Source: Hydnum rufescens UP504
Lineage: Eukaryota; Basidiomycota; Agaricomycetes; Cantharellales; Hydnaceae
Assembly (NCBI GenBank): GCA_014904985.1
Contig: MU129026.1
Location: 137,543-187,858 of the forward strand
Reading direction: 5' to 3'
Length of the DNA stretch: 50,316 nucleotides
A model generated the notes under the pieces. It did not search any database and was not told the origin of the DNA. It saw only the letters and a list, made by a program, of their open reading frames with translations. Numbering within the stretch: position 1 is the stretch's first letter; every line of letters starts with the position of its first letter. The position numbers and the translations under genes were made by a program. Positions 21,069 to 31,572 of the stretch are shown piece by piece.

Positions 21069-21985
21069 TAATTGGTTGTTTGCTCAATGCACTTAGTGGA
21101 CCTGCCCCTAATGTTCTGATGCCTCAGCCACAGGCGGCGGTGTCAGGGATGCTTTACTCCCCCATCCCAGTGGGCCATTGGGCCATCATCTCTCTGGGCC
21201 CTGTTCCAGAAGGCTTCCAAACACCTGACATATGGCTGGCTCTGTACCCACAGGTGATTGCAGCTTGCACAGAATGCAAGAAGGGCAAGGTTTCGATTCA
21301 GCTTCTGTTCAAATGGAGCCACCCACGTGATGAGCTGAAGGTGACTTTGGAGGGATGGGCTGCAACTCGTGTAGCCAAGGTCATGACTGTCACGATCGAT
21401 GCTTTGCATGTGCCATCTGAGCATTACACTGGGTTGAGGGATTTAGAATATATTGATCAGGTATATGCTCATGCTCGCAGCCAGCAGGAACTGGACAATC
21501 TTTTGGCAATAGCACCTCCTTTGATTAAGGACAAAGATTCTAGGTCTCAATATGGGGAGTACTTCCTCAACTATGACCAGTATCCGCCAATCATTGGTCC
21601 ATTAATACCTAGGGACCAGCGCTTACATCGCCTCCAAGTCGTCGAATTTGACACTGCGTGGTTGGTTGCCCAGCTCGCCCAATTGCCCATCCAAACTGTT
21701 GATCTTCATCTTCGTTGAATGGAGATGATGATCCGTGCCCATAGCAATCGCATGATGAGTGTTGGGTTCGTGACAATGATGTGGCCTACCTTGGGACCTG
21801 TTGATGCCATTATTCGTTGGATCTGTCGGTTGGTAAATGAGGGTCGCAGCACCACTTGGGCACCCAATCTACTTCCAGATGAATCCTTTGGATTTGCGAA
21901 GTCTCCTCCTGTTTGGCGTATCAAATTGGATTTGAACCTCAAGCACCCTGAATACTCCAAACCCGCTGAGTCCTTGGCCTTGTAA

Positions 21986-22494
21986 TTTTCGTCCTTCTCC
22001 ACATTCTTTTCCTTTGTGTATTCATAATAAAGTAAAGTTAATACCATATACGGTGTAAAGTTTATTCCTATACAGTTGCAATGCTATTCGGCATCTGCCA
22101 GTGTCGAGTCGTCGAACACTTACACCACCCCGCATAGTTGAAGAAGTACTCAGCCTTGCATTGGAGTGCTTTTTAGGCTACATGCTTGATCCATTACTGT
22201 GTGTATTTGTGGGTCCAGTAAAGTGATTATCATCTCGTTCTCTTGTCTCGTTCTCTTGTCTTGTTCTCTTGTCTTGTTCTCTTGTCTCGCCATTCTCTTG
22301 TCTCCCGCTCTCTCATCTCCATAACTGGCAGCTTTTGTTCAACTGGCGACTGTACATCTACCTTGCGTACTTGTATTTAGCCTGTAGGACTTCTCCCCTG
22401 AGTCACAATATCTTTGCATAGCTGTGATTCAGGCTTTTAAGCTCCCTCACAATTTATTACAGTTGCTGTTTGTACTCGCAGCTACTGCTTAATC
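21986..22494 (+). promoter_or_regulatory. Intergenic region between cassette B genes 1 and 2, with pyrimidine repeat
   Basis: There is no gene here. A 13-bp tandem repeat (CTCGTTCTCTTGT, four close copies plus a variant) lies at 22233-22300 and continues as a C/T-rich tract to about 22320. Gene 2 starts about 175 bp further on. A pyrimidine tract upstream of a fungal start often belongs to the promoter. The near part, CATAATAAAG at about 22023, may be the 3' signal of gene 1. Confidence 0.45.
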
Positions 22495-25031
22495 ATGATG
22501 AATGGCTGGCGGACTCGCTTGAACCCTACGCTCATTACCCAGTCACCAGAACCTGAAGTCTCCCCAAAGCTCTCCACCCTTCGCTCTCATCATTCTAATA
22601 CCAGAAGTACCAAGGCCTTGGCTTCTAAATCTCGCACCAAAGCTCCACCCAAGATCGGCCCCAAGTCTAGAGTCCCTCAAAAAACATGCTCTATTGATCC
22701 CCCCAAGACCTCTTCCGAGTCCAATGAAGAAGATGTGGACCTGCCTACTACATTGAAAGATCCCAAGTCTCATGCCAGGATTGGAGCTGGGCCCATGGTG
22801 CCTCAGGGGGAATCCAGTGTCTCTCAGGGTGCCAGGAGTGATACCCAATCTCGTGATGGAGCTGATGATGATGCAACTCAGCGACCATCACGTCTTGTCA
22901 TCGAAATCGATTTGCGGTCGACTTGTCCTTCAAATCTGAACTCACATGTATCTGTGGGGCAGCAAGGTACTCCTCATCAGTTGAGTATGTCTCTGTCCCT
23001 CCAGCATCGGGCTGAGTCCCAGAGCACACAAGCGCATGGCTTTTCACCTCCACCCTCATCCTCTCGTACATCACCTTCCCCTCCTGTTTTGCTTCCTCAG
23101 TCGCCCCCTCCGCCCTCGTTCTCATCGCCACATTTGACCACTCAGACTGCTCTCGACAATACTCATAACATGGATCCCGATCATGTTGATGATAATGAGG
23201 GCATGCACCTTGGTGGCGGTTCAGTGCTGAACAGGTAGCCTGGGCTCAAAACCGATGTATCGAGTTCCTTGCGGACTTGGATGCAAAGGCAAAAGAGTGG
23301 AAACGAAGTCCTGAATCCATTAGGCGCATTGCCTTGGTGGCAGCCCCATCGAAATTCCAGCGAAATGGATATGCGTGGAATGCCTTCCAGTCTTTGTATC
23401 GCCAGTCAAATCCAAACCTTGATTCTTCAGGTATGCCTACCCACATTTACATGGCTGTTCTTGTGCTGACAATCTTATACGCAGTCTCTGCCTCTGAATA
23501 CACAAGTAATGTGGTTCGGCCGGCATACCTTAAGCTTATTGAGTCTTTTGGAGGCAAGGACTCTGATACTTGGGCAGCAGAAGCCACAAGGCTCATCACG
23601 GAACATGATGGTGTGAAGGCTGCTGCTGCGAAACAGATTGCGCAGTCAGGAGGGGATATCGCTCGGATTATGTCTGCTCAGAAGGAAAAATGGACACATG
23701 ATATGCAATGGCTTGCGACCATGGATGTGCATGTGATGTTTATTATGGTTAGCAGTAACGCTGCATCCCCTGCTGCTCATGCGCAAAATGAATGCCACCT
23801 GGGATCTATCGAGATGTCCAAATGGTTTAACACCAAATTCTCGATGGCTGCCGAGATTTCTGATATATATCGTTTCATTCTTTTGAAACATTCTCAGCAC
23901 GAGGCATTGCGTGAGTTTACAGCTGAGGAGTCCCAGAAGAAGAGAGCATTTGATCTCAGCAACGTCTACAAGACCTGGACAGCCATCAAGGGCATGCTTG
24001 CTGCCCTATTCAGGCCATACATGGAATTTTCGGTCTTCCCATGGACGAACTTGGCAAAGATTCTAATCGAGCACAAGCTTGTACTCAGGAATTTTTTGCC
24101 CAATGCCCAGTTTCCAAACTTCAGTTCTGAGTATAGTGATCACTATGGAACGTCACATTGGAAGGCCTTATACTTCACGCTTCAGGATACCAATCCTGAG
24201 AGGAAGGTTACACTCAGCAGCCTTGATGATTGGCCAGAGGGGGATGCATCGGATATCCCATTGATTGTTGATCACAATGGGGACGTGATACTATCGCTGA
24301 AGGGGGCTAGGGATGCTGCCTCCAAGAAGGTCGCTGGAGGGAGCTCAGGTGGTGGTGCTAAGCAAAGGAATGCCGGTGATAGTCTCATTGACGGTGGGGT
24401 GACAAAGAAGATACGAGAGTTGTCATCAGATCTAAGGAAGGGGACCAAGAGGGCCAAAGGAAAGTGGAAGTCAACACCGCTCTCTAGTGCCTATATCAAC
24501 AGCGAAAGTGACAATGCTGTAGAGAGTGACCCCTCTGGGCCCTCCGAGGTACATCTTGGAAATGAACTGCAACCACAACCAAAGCCCCAGCCTTGTTTTT
24601 CCAACTCACAAGCCTCTCCCTCTGTCTCTGGTGTCACCTCAGCCCCTCTGCCTCCACTCATTGACCTCCCAAGGACAGACTGGAGAGGAGTGGACTTGTC
24701 ATATTTCAATCCCGCCTCATTTGATAATACCTTCAATGCATATCCTGGATCCATGAATGGAACCATGGACTGCAATGCTGACATGATTCCACTCTGTCAG
24801 ACTTCTACCCTACAACATGGTGATTATCCTGGAACTGCACAACCTGATGACCTATTTGGGTTTTCAATGGGGCACCAACAAGGACATGCGGAGATTGGCA
24901 TGCATGATTTTGGAGGTCCCAGTACCATGTCGGATGGTCTCAACTATGAGAATGGGGTTGCACGTAATTCTATGGATGTTACCTGGGGACTTGACAGCCT
25001 TGGATTATCTACATCATTTCAACAGTGTTGA
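22495..25031 (+). pseudogene. Cassette B gene 2: HMG-box-like region plus conserved unknown domain
   Basis: The frame starts at 22495 (MMNGWRTRLNPTLITQSPEP), is rich in Ser, Pro and charged residues, and includes RPSRLVIEIDL, matching LTRLVVEIP of cassette A. A 1-nt slip near 23210 is needed to enter the next frame (SAEQVAWAQNRCIEFLADLD), which is open to 25031. An in-frame 54-nt intron is likely at 23431-23484 (GTATGC to TACGCAG). The conserved middle reads GYAWNAFQSLY, EYTSNVVRPAY, DTWAAEATRL, NAASPAAHAQN, DIYRFIL and LFRPYMEFSVFPW, in the same order as cassette A gene 2. The C-terminal tail is low-complexity. Apart from the slip it is largely intact. Function unknown. Confidence 0.65.
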
Positions 25032-25320
25032 CTTAGTGTCATGCTCCTCTCGGGTTGATGCCCTTATGCACCTTTAACTTAGTCTCATGTTTCTCGCTAA
25101 CTTGCCTATAGTAACTTCTTAATGCTATAAGTCTACCCTTGCCATAAGTATATGTATAGGTTGGTGCATGTTGCAGGCATGAAGTTCAGAGACTGGGGCC
25201 CCATTGGGGCCCAACTTGGTCTGGCCAATATGGGGTATTTGGCCCAATTGGGCCCCATGTCAGGAGGGCCTCCCTAGGTACCAAAAGTGCCTGGGATTTG
25301 GTACCTAAGAAGGTCCTGAT
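25032..25320. repeat. Cassette B 3' flank with diverged GGTACC hairpin terminus (R-type)
   Basis: About 240 bp after gene 2, CTAGGTACCAAAAGTGCC... GGTACCTAAG forms a hairpin (25274-25308), preceded by GGCCAATATGGGG-type repeats and GAGGGCCTCC. Spacing and order match cassette A at 14490-14678, but the sequence is more diverged and CpG-poor. This supports a common terminal structure for both cassettes. Confidence 0.5.
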
Positions 25321-25382
25321 ATACGGTGGTCCAAGGTGCATTGTGGACTGTAGCAGAGATTCCCCCTATTTCTCCTGCTTAC

Positions 25383-25487
25383 AATGCTGGCAAACAATTT
25401 GGATGGAATGAGTGGTTTGAAAGGTATGAGATCATGTTGGATGATCTAGGTATTGATGACCTTGGTCTCCTGGAGCAAGAATCATAG
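25383..25487 (+). pseudogene. 3'-most coding remnant of an LTR retrotransposon, adjacent to its 3' LTR
   Basis: It reads AGKQFGWNEWFERYEIMLDD then LGIDDLGLLEQES and a stop at 25485. The same ending occurs on the minus strand at 27285-27581, also next to an LTR. A purine-rich stretch (GCTGGGGGGCTC) separates the stop from the LTR start, as expected of a polypurine tract. Only about 35 codons remain. Confidence 0.6.
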
Positions 25488-25506
25488 TGTCCATGCTGGG
25501 GGGCTC

Positions 25507-26093
25507 TGTAATATAGTGCTCAAGGTTCTGTATGTACATACTGTCATTCCCCTTCCTTTGTTCCCCTTTGTGTACTATTACATAATAGCATGGCTGTGAT
25601 GATTCTGAGTCACTGATGTGGCAGAATCAAATCTCATCTTTTTGCCTGGACCTCTTTGCTCCCACAAGACCCATGAATCCAACACAGCCACATGACCTAG
25701 TCACATAATGACTCACCCATTTGAATGACCCAAACTGTTTCCATAGAGCATGGTGTTGAGAAGGATAAGGGAGAGTTGCATATGAGCACAACTCTACTAA
25801 GTAAGCCACACCTTCTATCATGCTAGCTGACCATGACCCTTGCCTTCATAGATAGTAGATGAGCTCCTTAGCCAGCTACTAACACATCCCTTCTACCATC
25901 CCCTCCTCTCCTCCTGCTTCTCCTGTGTATGAGGTGAAGCTAGTGCCCAGCTTCATACACAGCCCTCTGTTTGAAGCCAGTGCCTAGAACAGAAGGATTT
26001 ACTTTCCTCTTCTGTTCACAGTAACATTGACTCCACCTCATCTAATGATGACATATACTGCAAATCTCAGAAGTCTAAGACCATGTTATTACA
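25507..26093 (+). repeat. 3' LTR of the same gypsy family, plus orientation
   Basis: It starts TGTAATATAGTGCTCAAGG and ends GTTATTACA. It is the reverse complement of the family at 18018-18558 and is almost free of CpG. Directly before it are the polypurine tract and the retroelement ORF end, so it is a 3' LTR with the body lost. Confidence 0.75.
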
Positions 26094-26695
26094 TGTGTCA
26101 TTCAGTGGGTCTGTAGTCAGGGGTTTATGTGGTCCAAGTGCAGTCAGGGCTGGTTCCATTGGGGCACTCCCTTAAGGGGGTCAGTTTTCATTTCTGGGGG
26201 CTCATTTGCAGTTATCATTTGTGCTATCATTCTGCAGGTTTGTACTTGGGGTTCGCAGGGGTTCTGGTTCAGGATCTAGAGAAATAATTAATGAAATGTT
26301 AGTACAACAGTAATGCAGCACAAAAGAGCAGCATATGCTGCTCCTTTTGCACCACAAGAATAGAAATAAAAAATAAAAAAGAACTTACCTTGTAGTACCC
26401 CACACCTGCTGTGCTGGTGTGGGGTACTGGAGCCCTGTACTCTGCCTCATATGTGCAGCAGTTTGTATGGGCACCTGTCATTTGGGTGGGCATCAATAAG
26501 GGGGGGGTTACAGGGGCATTTCATTGGTATTTGTTTGTGGGGGCTCTGGTCCAAGATCTAGAGAACTAAATAATAAATTAGTTAGATTAATGTAGCACAA
26601 AAAGAGCAGCTCATGCTGCTCTTTTTGCACCACAAGAATAAAAAATCAAGAAAAAAGACTTACCTTGTAGTACCTCACACCCACTACAGTGGGTG
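26094..26695 (-). repeat. Two hairpin-exon/intron modules between convergent LTRs
   Basis: H1 hairpins lie at about 26313-26350 (AAAGAGCAGC / GCTGCTCCTTTT) and 26595-26632 (AAAAAGAGCAGC / GCTGCTCTTTTT). H2 hairpins lie at about 26396-26426 (TACCCCACACC / GGTGTGGGGTA) and 26671-26698. On the minus strand each H2 is followed by ACAAG then GTAAGT, and each H1 by a branch-like ACTAAC and TCTAG. The second H2 loses its 3' stem to the LTR that starts at 26696. No protein is evident. Confidence 0.65.
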
Positions 26696-27265
26696 TGTAA
26701 TATTGCACTATTTGACTTCAAATGCATGTGGGGGTCATCATTAGATGAGGCAGAGTGAACTTTCCTGTAAACAGAGGCAAAAAGGAAATCCTCCCACTCT
26801 AAGCACTGGATTTGAGCAGACAGGCCATGCATCAGGCTGAGCACTGGCTTCACCTCATACATGGGAGAAGCAGAGGGAGAGGAGGAGGGAATGAGGAGGG
26901 TGTGGTAGTAGCTGGCAAAGGAGCCAGGCTACTATCTATGGGGGCAAGGAGAGGTTAGCCTGATAAGGCTAGAGGTTTGCTTACCATGTGAGTCATGCTT
27001 GTATGCAACTCCCCTTATTCCTACTATAGATCTGGCATTGTGCTAATGGGCACAACCTTTCATGGCTGAGCTTGTAGAGGCAGGAGGCAGGGCAGTGGTG
27101 TTCATGGTTCTCATGAGTGTGAAGAGGTCCAGGCTAAAAGATGATATTTGCTTCCATGGCATCAACAACTTAGAATTGTTGCAGCCATGCTAATTACATA
27201 ATAGTCCAACAATGAGGAACAGTGTCATGTGATATATATAAAGGATTTTAAGATGCTATATTACA
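26696..27265 (-). repeat. 3' LTR of the gypsy family, minus orientation, CpG-depleted
   Basis: It starts TGTAATATTGC and ends GCTATATTACA. It aligns with 18018-18558 over its whole length, with one extra block (about 26811-26848) that partly repeats GAGCACTGG. Nearly every CpG of the 18-kb LTR reads TpG or CpA here (TTCGAC to TTTGAC, GTCGTCG to GTCATCA, AGCGGAGG to AGCAGAGG). It is adjacent to a retroelement ORF end on the minus strand, hence a 3' LTR. Confidence 0.85.
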
Positions 27266-27284
27266 GTGCCCCCCAGCCCTGGCA

Positions 27285-28463
27285 CTATGATTCCTGTTCC
27301 AGGAGGCCAAGGTCATCAATGCCAAGGTTGTCTAACATGATTTCATACCATTTGAACCAACCATTCCATCTAAATTGCTCCCCTGCATATGTGCCCCATG
27401 CCCCAATAGACGTAGGGTCTATCTCTGGGATGGAGCAAGCAAGCCACATGAGGACATCCTGGTGGGGGCCCAGGAAAGGGATTTGGACATTGAATTTGAC
27501 AGGGTCTTTGTAGGATAGGTGCTTTTTGAGTACTGTTACAAGTTCATTTGTGGCCTGGATAATCTGGGTGGTCAAGGGCATTCAATAGGCTTGAGGTGGT
27601 TTACTCTTCACTTAAGGTACCAGATTGCAATTAAAGGTGAGATCAGGTACCTCGACATAAGGCTCTGTGAGGTCCCATAAACCTGAGGAGGGCCTTGAGG
27701 GTACAGGACCCATACAAGGTTGGTGGACTTGAACATCATACCCAGGGGACAAGCTGGGCTGCCACTTATAAGGACCATCAGGGGGATGGGGCATTCCATT
27801 TTCTGCCCTTGCTGGTGTATCTTGACAATCTCAAGGATATGGTTTTGGATCTCCTCACTCCACATGTGATACTTCCCTTCCTTGTATGGCTGGGCACATG
27901 CCGAGGGCTCTGATGGGTAGGATCTCACCACCCCCTTTTGGCTCTCTAGGGCTCTGCATGCATGATCTTGCTGCATGAAAACTAGAATGAGGTGAGGTTC
28001 CTTGTAAAGCCACTCCTTGACCCCAGATCCATAACACTCAACCAGCTCCTCTAATTGCATCAGGGAGTTCAGATACATGAATGGAGACAGTTCCACTGGG
28101 AACCTCTCCATCCATGCTTCTGTCTCTCCCCAGACCTTGTCAGGATTGGTGTTCAGTGGTGTATTTCTGGGTTCCCCAGTGGGGGGGTCCATCAGGCAGA
28201 AATACCACTCCCTCAGGCAGAGTGAAGTTGGATGCTTCTTGGGCCTCGGCATCCTCATATGGCATGAGCTCCTCCCCAGGGTAAGAGGGGACTTCATGGT
28301 GCTGGTGTACACACCTTTCTTGCAGTGATTCAGGATGGGACCTTCTTGCTGCACCTGAAGTTGAGGGGTGGAACAGGTCTGCATTGTCAAGATGTTCCAA
28401 TAGGGCAGGAGGAGCACCATGGGTGTGTTTGGAGGGGTCAATCAGATGAGCTGTTAGTTCCAT
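27285..28463 (-). pseudogene. 3' coding part of an LTR retrotransposon, decayed; family-specific ORF
   Basis: The minus-strand frame starts at 28463 (MELTAHLIDPSKHTHGAPPA), changes frame near 28190 (to EAWMERFPVELSPFMYLNSL), and runs to about 27608. A last block, 27581-27285, ends LGIDDLGLLEQES, immediately before a purine tract and the LTR. I see no reverse transcriptase, RNase H or integrase motif. It may be a family-specific 3' ORF rather than pol. Almost no CpG remains. The opposing remnant at 25383-25487 shares the ending. Confidence 0.5.
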
Positions 28464-28655
28464 ATGCAGGATGGGTCAGGGGAATGGCTTGGGTTCATGC
28501 CATTCAAATCCTCAACATTCCATCCATTCTTGGCACATCAGGTAATCCTGATGGAGGAATGCTGGAGGAGGGGGAGAGAACTCATGATCAGCCCACCTCA
28601 TTAGGGGCAGTGTCACCTCTCTGAGCAGCCTGGTCAGTCACAGGGGGGACCTAAT

Positions 28656-28691
28656 TTAGGTACCATTTTCAGGGCAGAAAATGGTACCTAA
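28656..28691. repeat. GGTACC terminal hairpin (L-type)
   Basis: TTAGGTACCATTTT... AAATGGTACCTAA folds into a hairpin 24 bp inside the GGTCAGTCAC end at 28632. The mirror copy is 41236-41271. Confidence 0.75.
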
Positions 28692-28899
28692 TAGGTCACC
28701 CAGACAGTACAGCCAAAATATGGCCCTTCCAATTCAGTTTTTGGCCATCTGTCAGCCAATGCATGGCTGTGCTAGATTATATAATTATTTATTATTATTA
28801 TATATATATTATCCCCCCTGGGGTCTGCCACCACAGGGGGTTCATGTGGGTTGCAGGCTTGCAAGTAGTGGGCCAGGTTAATAGATAACACATTAGTCA

Positions 28900-29480
28900 A
28901 AGAAAAGCACCTTAAATCCACCACACACCCACTGCAGCAGGTGTGTGGCTTGTATGCCCCAGTTGGGGGCCTGGACTCTATTTGGGCAGACCATTGAGGT
29001 GGTGTTCACAGTTTTTGTTCATGTGGTTGTGTGGGGTTTCATTCCTGTTTTCATTCACAGCATGTCATTCAGCAGGTTTGTGGTCCAGGGTCACACCAGG
29101 TTTTGTTGGCAGGTCAGCAGATTCAGGCTGGGTGGTGTAAGTTTCATGGGCTAGTGAAAGTTAAAAGAATACATACATTATATGGCCACATACCCACTGC
29201 AGTGGGTGTGTGGCCCCATTCTCCTGCTCTTCTGGTGTGTGGTTTCATATGTGTAGGGTTTTGTTGGTGGTGTACTTGTGGGCTGGTGGGTTTGTTTGGG
29301 CTTGGGGGTCCATGGGTTTGTGCATTGAGGTTGGACAGCTTGACCTAGAATAGAAAACATTAGTTATATCAAAACTCCCACAAAAAGAGCAGCAACTGCT
29401 GCTCTTTTTGTAGGTTTGGAGCCATTAAAAAAAATACATAGCTAGTATTGCCACACACCTGCTATAGAAGAAGGATTGGG
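28900..29480 (-). repeat. Hairpin modules in the left arm
   Basis: H2 hairpins lie at about 28920-28950 and 29183-29215 (GGCCACATACCCAC / GTGGGTGTGTGGCC). An H1 hairpin lies at about 29380-29413 (CAAAAAGAGCAGC / GCTGCTCTTTTTG). A degenerate H2 follows at about 29452. On the minus strand H1 is followed by ACTAATG and CTATTCTAG, the same branch and acceptor layout as in the large arrays. The mirror copy in the right arm is at 40455-40589. Confidence 0.65.
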
Positions 29481-30114
29481 AGCTCTGATGACTGTCAAAT
29501 CAAAATCTGGTTCAGCCAGTGTGTAGATGGGAGACTATATTTCTGTTGTTATTCAATGGGTTGGTTTGCTCTGATGGTTGATCACTCTCTACCAAGATGT
29601 GTATGATATTCAGTGGGAATAAAATTGTGTATGGACTAGCTGTAGTCAATGATATATCATGGGATGCTTATAGGAAGGCTTATACATGTTATGCTGGATT
29701 GTTTACTGATATTTGTGTGTACCTATTTGTATCCTCCTGGTCAATGTGGTAAAAATGTGGATTTCTAGAGAGTTCTGGTTCAATTAATGTGCAATTAGCA
29801 TGTTAATGTGCTTCTTTCTTCTTTCTTAGAGACTTGACTTGAACTTTGTATTTGCTTACTTTTCCTTGGATGTCCAGCAACTCTAACCTTAGGTTCTGCA
29901 ACTATCCTTGGCTCAGTATTTTGCATAGAGGGCTTCCAGAGACTTAGTTTCAACAACCTTGTATATGACTTAGCTCCAGATGGCTTCAGATTAGTACTCT
30001 CTTAAGCTGCAAGCAGACTTGTAGACTGTAGTTGATTTCCAGTAGTGAGAAGATGATGGTAGAATACAGGAAATCTACCAGCTTTTATACCTTTCTGAAG
30101 GTGGCTGTGTTTAA

Positions 30115-30770
30115 AGAAAATGACTCACTCATGTGTGAGTCATATGGGAGAACAATTGTAAGTGAGGGTTTTCCAGGGGTGGGGCCATGCCATGAATGTG
30201 CAAGGGGGCTTGTAAATCCATGGCATGGGGCTGGAGCTGAGTTCTTCTGCATGTATGTCAAACCACATGGTGTGTATCAACCCCCAAGAGTTACATAATC
30301 CACATAGGGACTTGGCTGGAATTGCAGGCATGAGCAGATTGCTGTAGAGCCAAACCCACTAAGAACTTGCCTTATGGCTAAGGGGTCTTACAAGTAAATG
30401 TGACAGTGGTGATGACAAGATACAATCAGATGGCACAGACAGCAACTTCACAAGTTGTGAGTATGGTGGTGGTTAAGAATTGTCCTCCTCAGCTCCTGCC
30501 AAGTGGTTACATCCCATCAGCACCTAATTAGCTACTAGTGGAGGGAAGAGGAAAGAAGCTATCTAAACCTGGGGCAGCACCAAACTCCCAGTGGGAGAAG
30601 CTTTCCACCAGGGGATTTCAGAAGTGAATAAAGGAATAAAGTATAATGGCCACCTTACAACAATAGGGTTGTCAAGGAAGGTGAGTCATTCATAAGATGG
30701 TTGCAAGGTAAGTGAGTCATTCATAAAGTGGTTGCAAAGAAGGTGAGTCATTCATAAAGAGAACAATAGG
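30115..30770. promoter_or_regulatory. Cluster of TGAGTCA/TGACTCA motifs
   Basis: The motifs occur at about 30121 (TGACTCACTCAT), 30139 (TGAGTCATATG), and in three tandem GGTGAGTCATTCATAA-type units at about 30680-30760. TGASTCA is the core recognised by Gcn4/AP-1-type bZIP factors. The right arm keeps similar motifs (about 39590-39690). They lie upstream of the transposase region, so a regulatory role is possible but unproven. Confidence 0.3.
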
Positions 30771-31572
30771 GTTGTGAGGGAGGCTGTTATCTTGGTTTCC
30801 AGGAGTCATTTGTGGTAATGGGAGATAAAATCATAGGATATTTCTGGGTTCCTGGAGATTAATTGTCCCTAGTCCAGTGGTTAAGGTGTTTTATTACTGG
30901 CTAATAATAGAAGGCAATATATATGGGGTTAGATTTGATGTAGAGACTGCATTTTATATCTGTTATAGGTGTGTTTGATATCATTCAATGTGGACCTTTG
31001 ACAGCTTTCCAGATGTGGTAATTCTGAGCAAATCGCATGTGAACTGATGGAGAAATTCATAAAATACTGATGGGTGTTGATTTTCACAGTAATATTAATG
31101 TGGAGAGTGCAATTTTGATCTGTTCTCAGCATGCCCAGTACTGTTGGATGTGGATTTTAATATCTATGTGGACATGGTGACTTTGAGCAGATCCAATGCA
31201 AACTGACAGTGAAATTCATAAAATACTGCAGGATGTGCTTTTTCCAGTAAAATTGTTCTAGAGTGTGCAATTTTGATCCATTTGGCTCAGTTTTGATGTT
31301 CTTTGAAAGGTATGATTTGTAGCTCTCTAAGCATTGTATGGGCAAGTGTTTCTGATCAAAACTGATGGAGAAATTGAATGAACTTCATTTTCATGCATAG
31401 CCATAATTAATTTTGTAAATGGTCACATGATCCATTCAATGGCTGGGATCAATGGATATTCGCATTTTCTGATACTGGATGTTTTATCTTCCACACCATT
31501 TCAGAAGCAACTGTGCTGAGAACACTTTCAGGAAACGACTTGTCTCTATGTCACTTCTGTAATTCCAGCCCA

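Larger units (their letters stand above)
18559..21985 (+). pseudogene. Cassette B gene 1: RS/SH-rich tract and conserved C-terminal domain, interrupted by a Tc1 transposon
   Basis: The 5' part is cut off by the gypsy LTR. What remains begins in an SH/RS-rich tract (18.62-19.05 kb: SHSHPRSHS, then SRSRSRSRSW), diverged from the tract of cassette A. A Gln/Gly-rich stretch follows (about 19.27-19.46 kb). The Tc1 element 19463-21068 splits the frame after ATPYDPII; after it the frame continues with CLLNALSGPAPNVLMP, a repeat of the pre-insertion SGSAANVLVP. The C-terminal domain runs to 21985 with one in-frame TGA at 21716-21718 followed by MMIRAHSNRMM. It resembles cassette A gene 1 around WPTxGPxDxI and LLxDExFG. 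A frame change near 19260 adds to the damage. AATAAA-like signals occur at about 22027. Confidence 0.65.
28632..31499. repeat. Left inverted arm (about 2.9 kb) with element terminus, modules and 5' region of a Harbinger-like element
   Basis: It matches the reverse complement of 38766-41295 almost throughout: GGTCAGTCAC end, GGTACC hairpin, ATT-rich tract, CCCCTGGGGTCTGCCACCAC, the H1/H2 modules, then about 2 kb ending GATACTGGATGTTTTATCTT. Divergence is considerable, with many differences at CpG sites, and this arm is the CpG-poor one. It leads straight into the transposase region at 31.6 kb. No convincing gene lies within 29460-31570; the open frame at 30032-30298 has no support. Confidence 0.8.

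Noticed and set aside
30032..30298. 88-residue frame in the left arm
   Set aside because: The corresponding part of the right arm is not open, so coding is unlikely.
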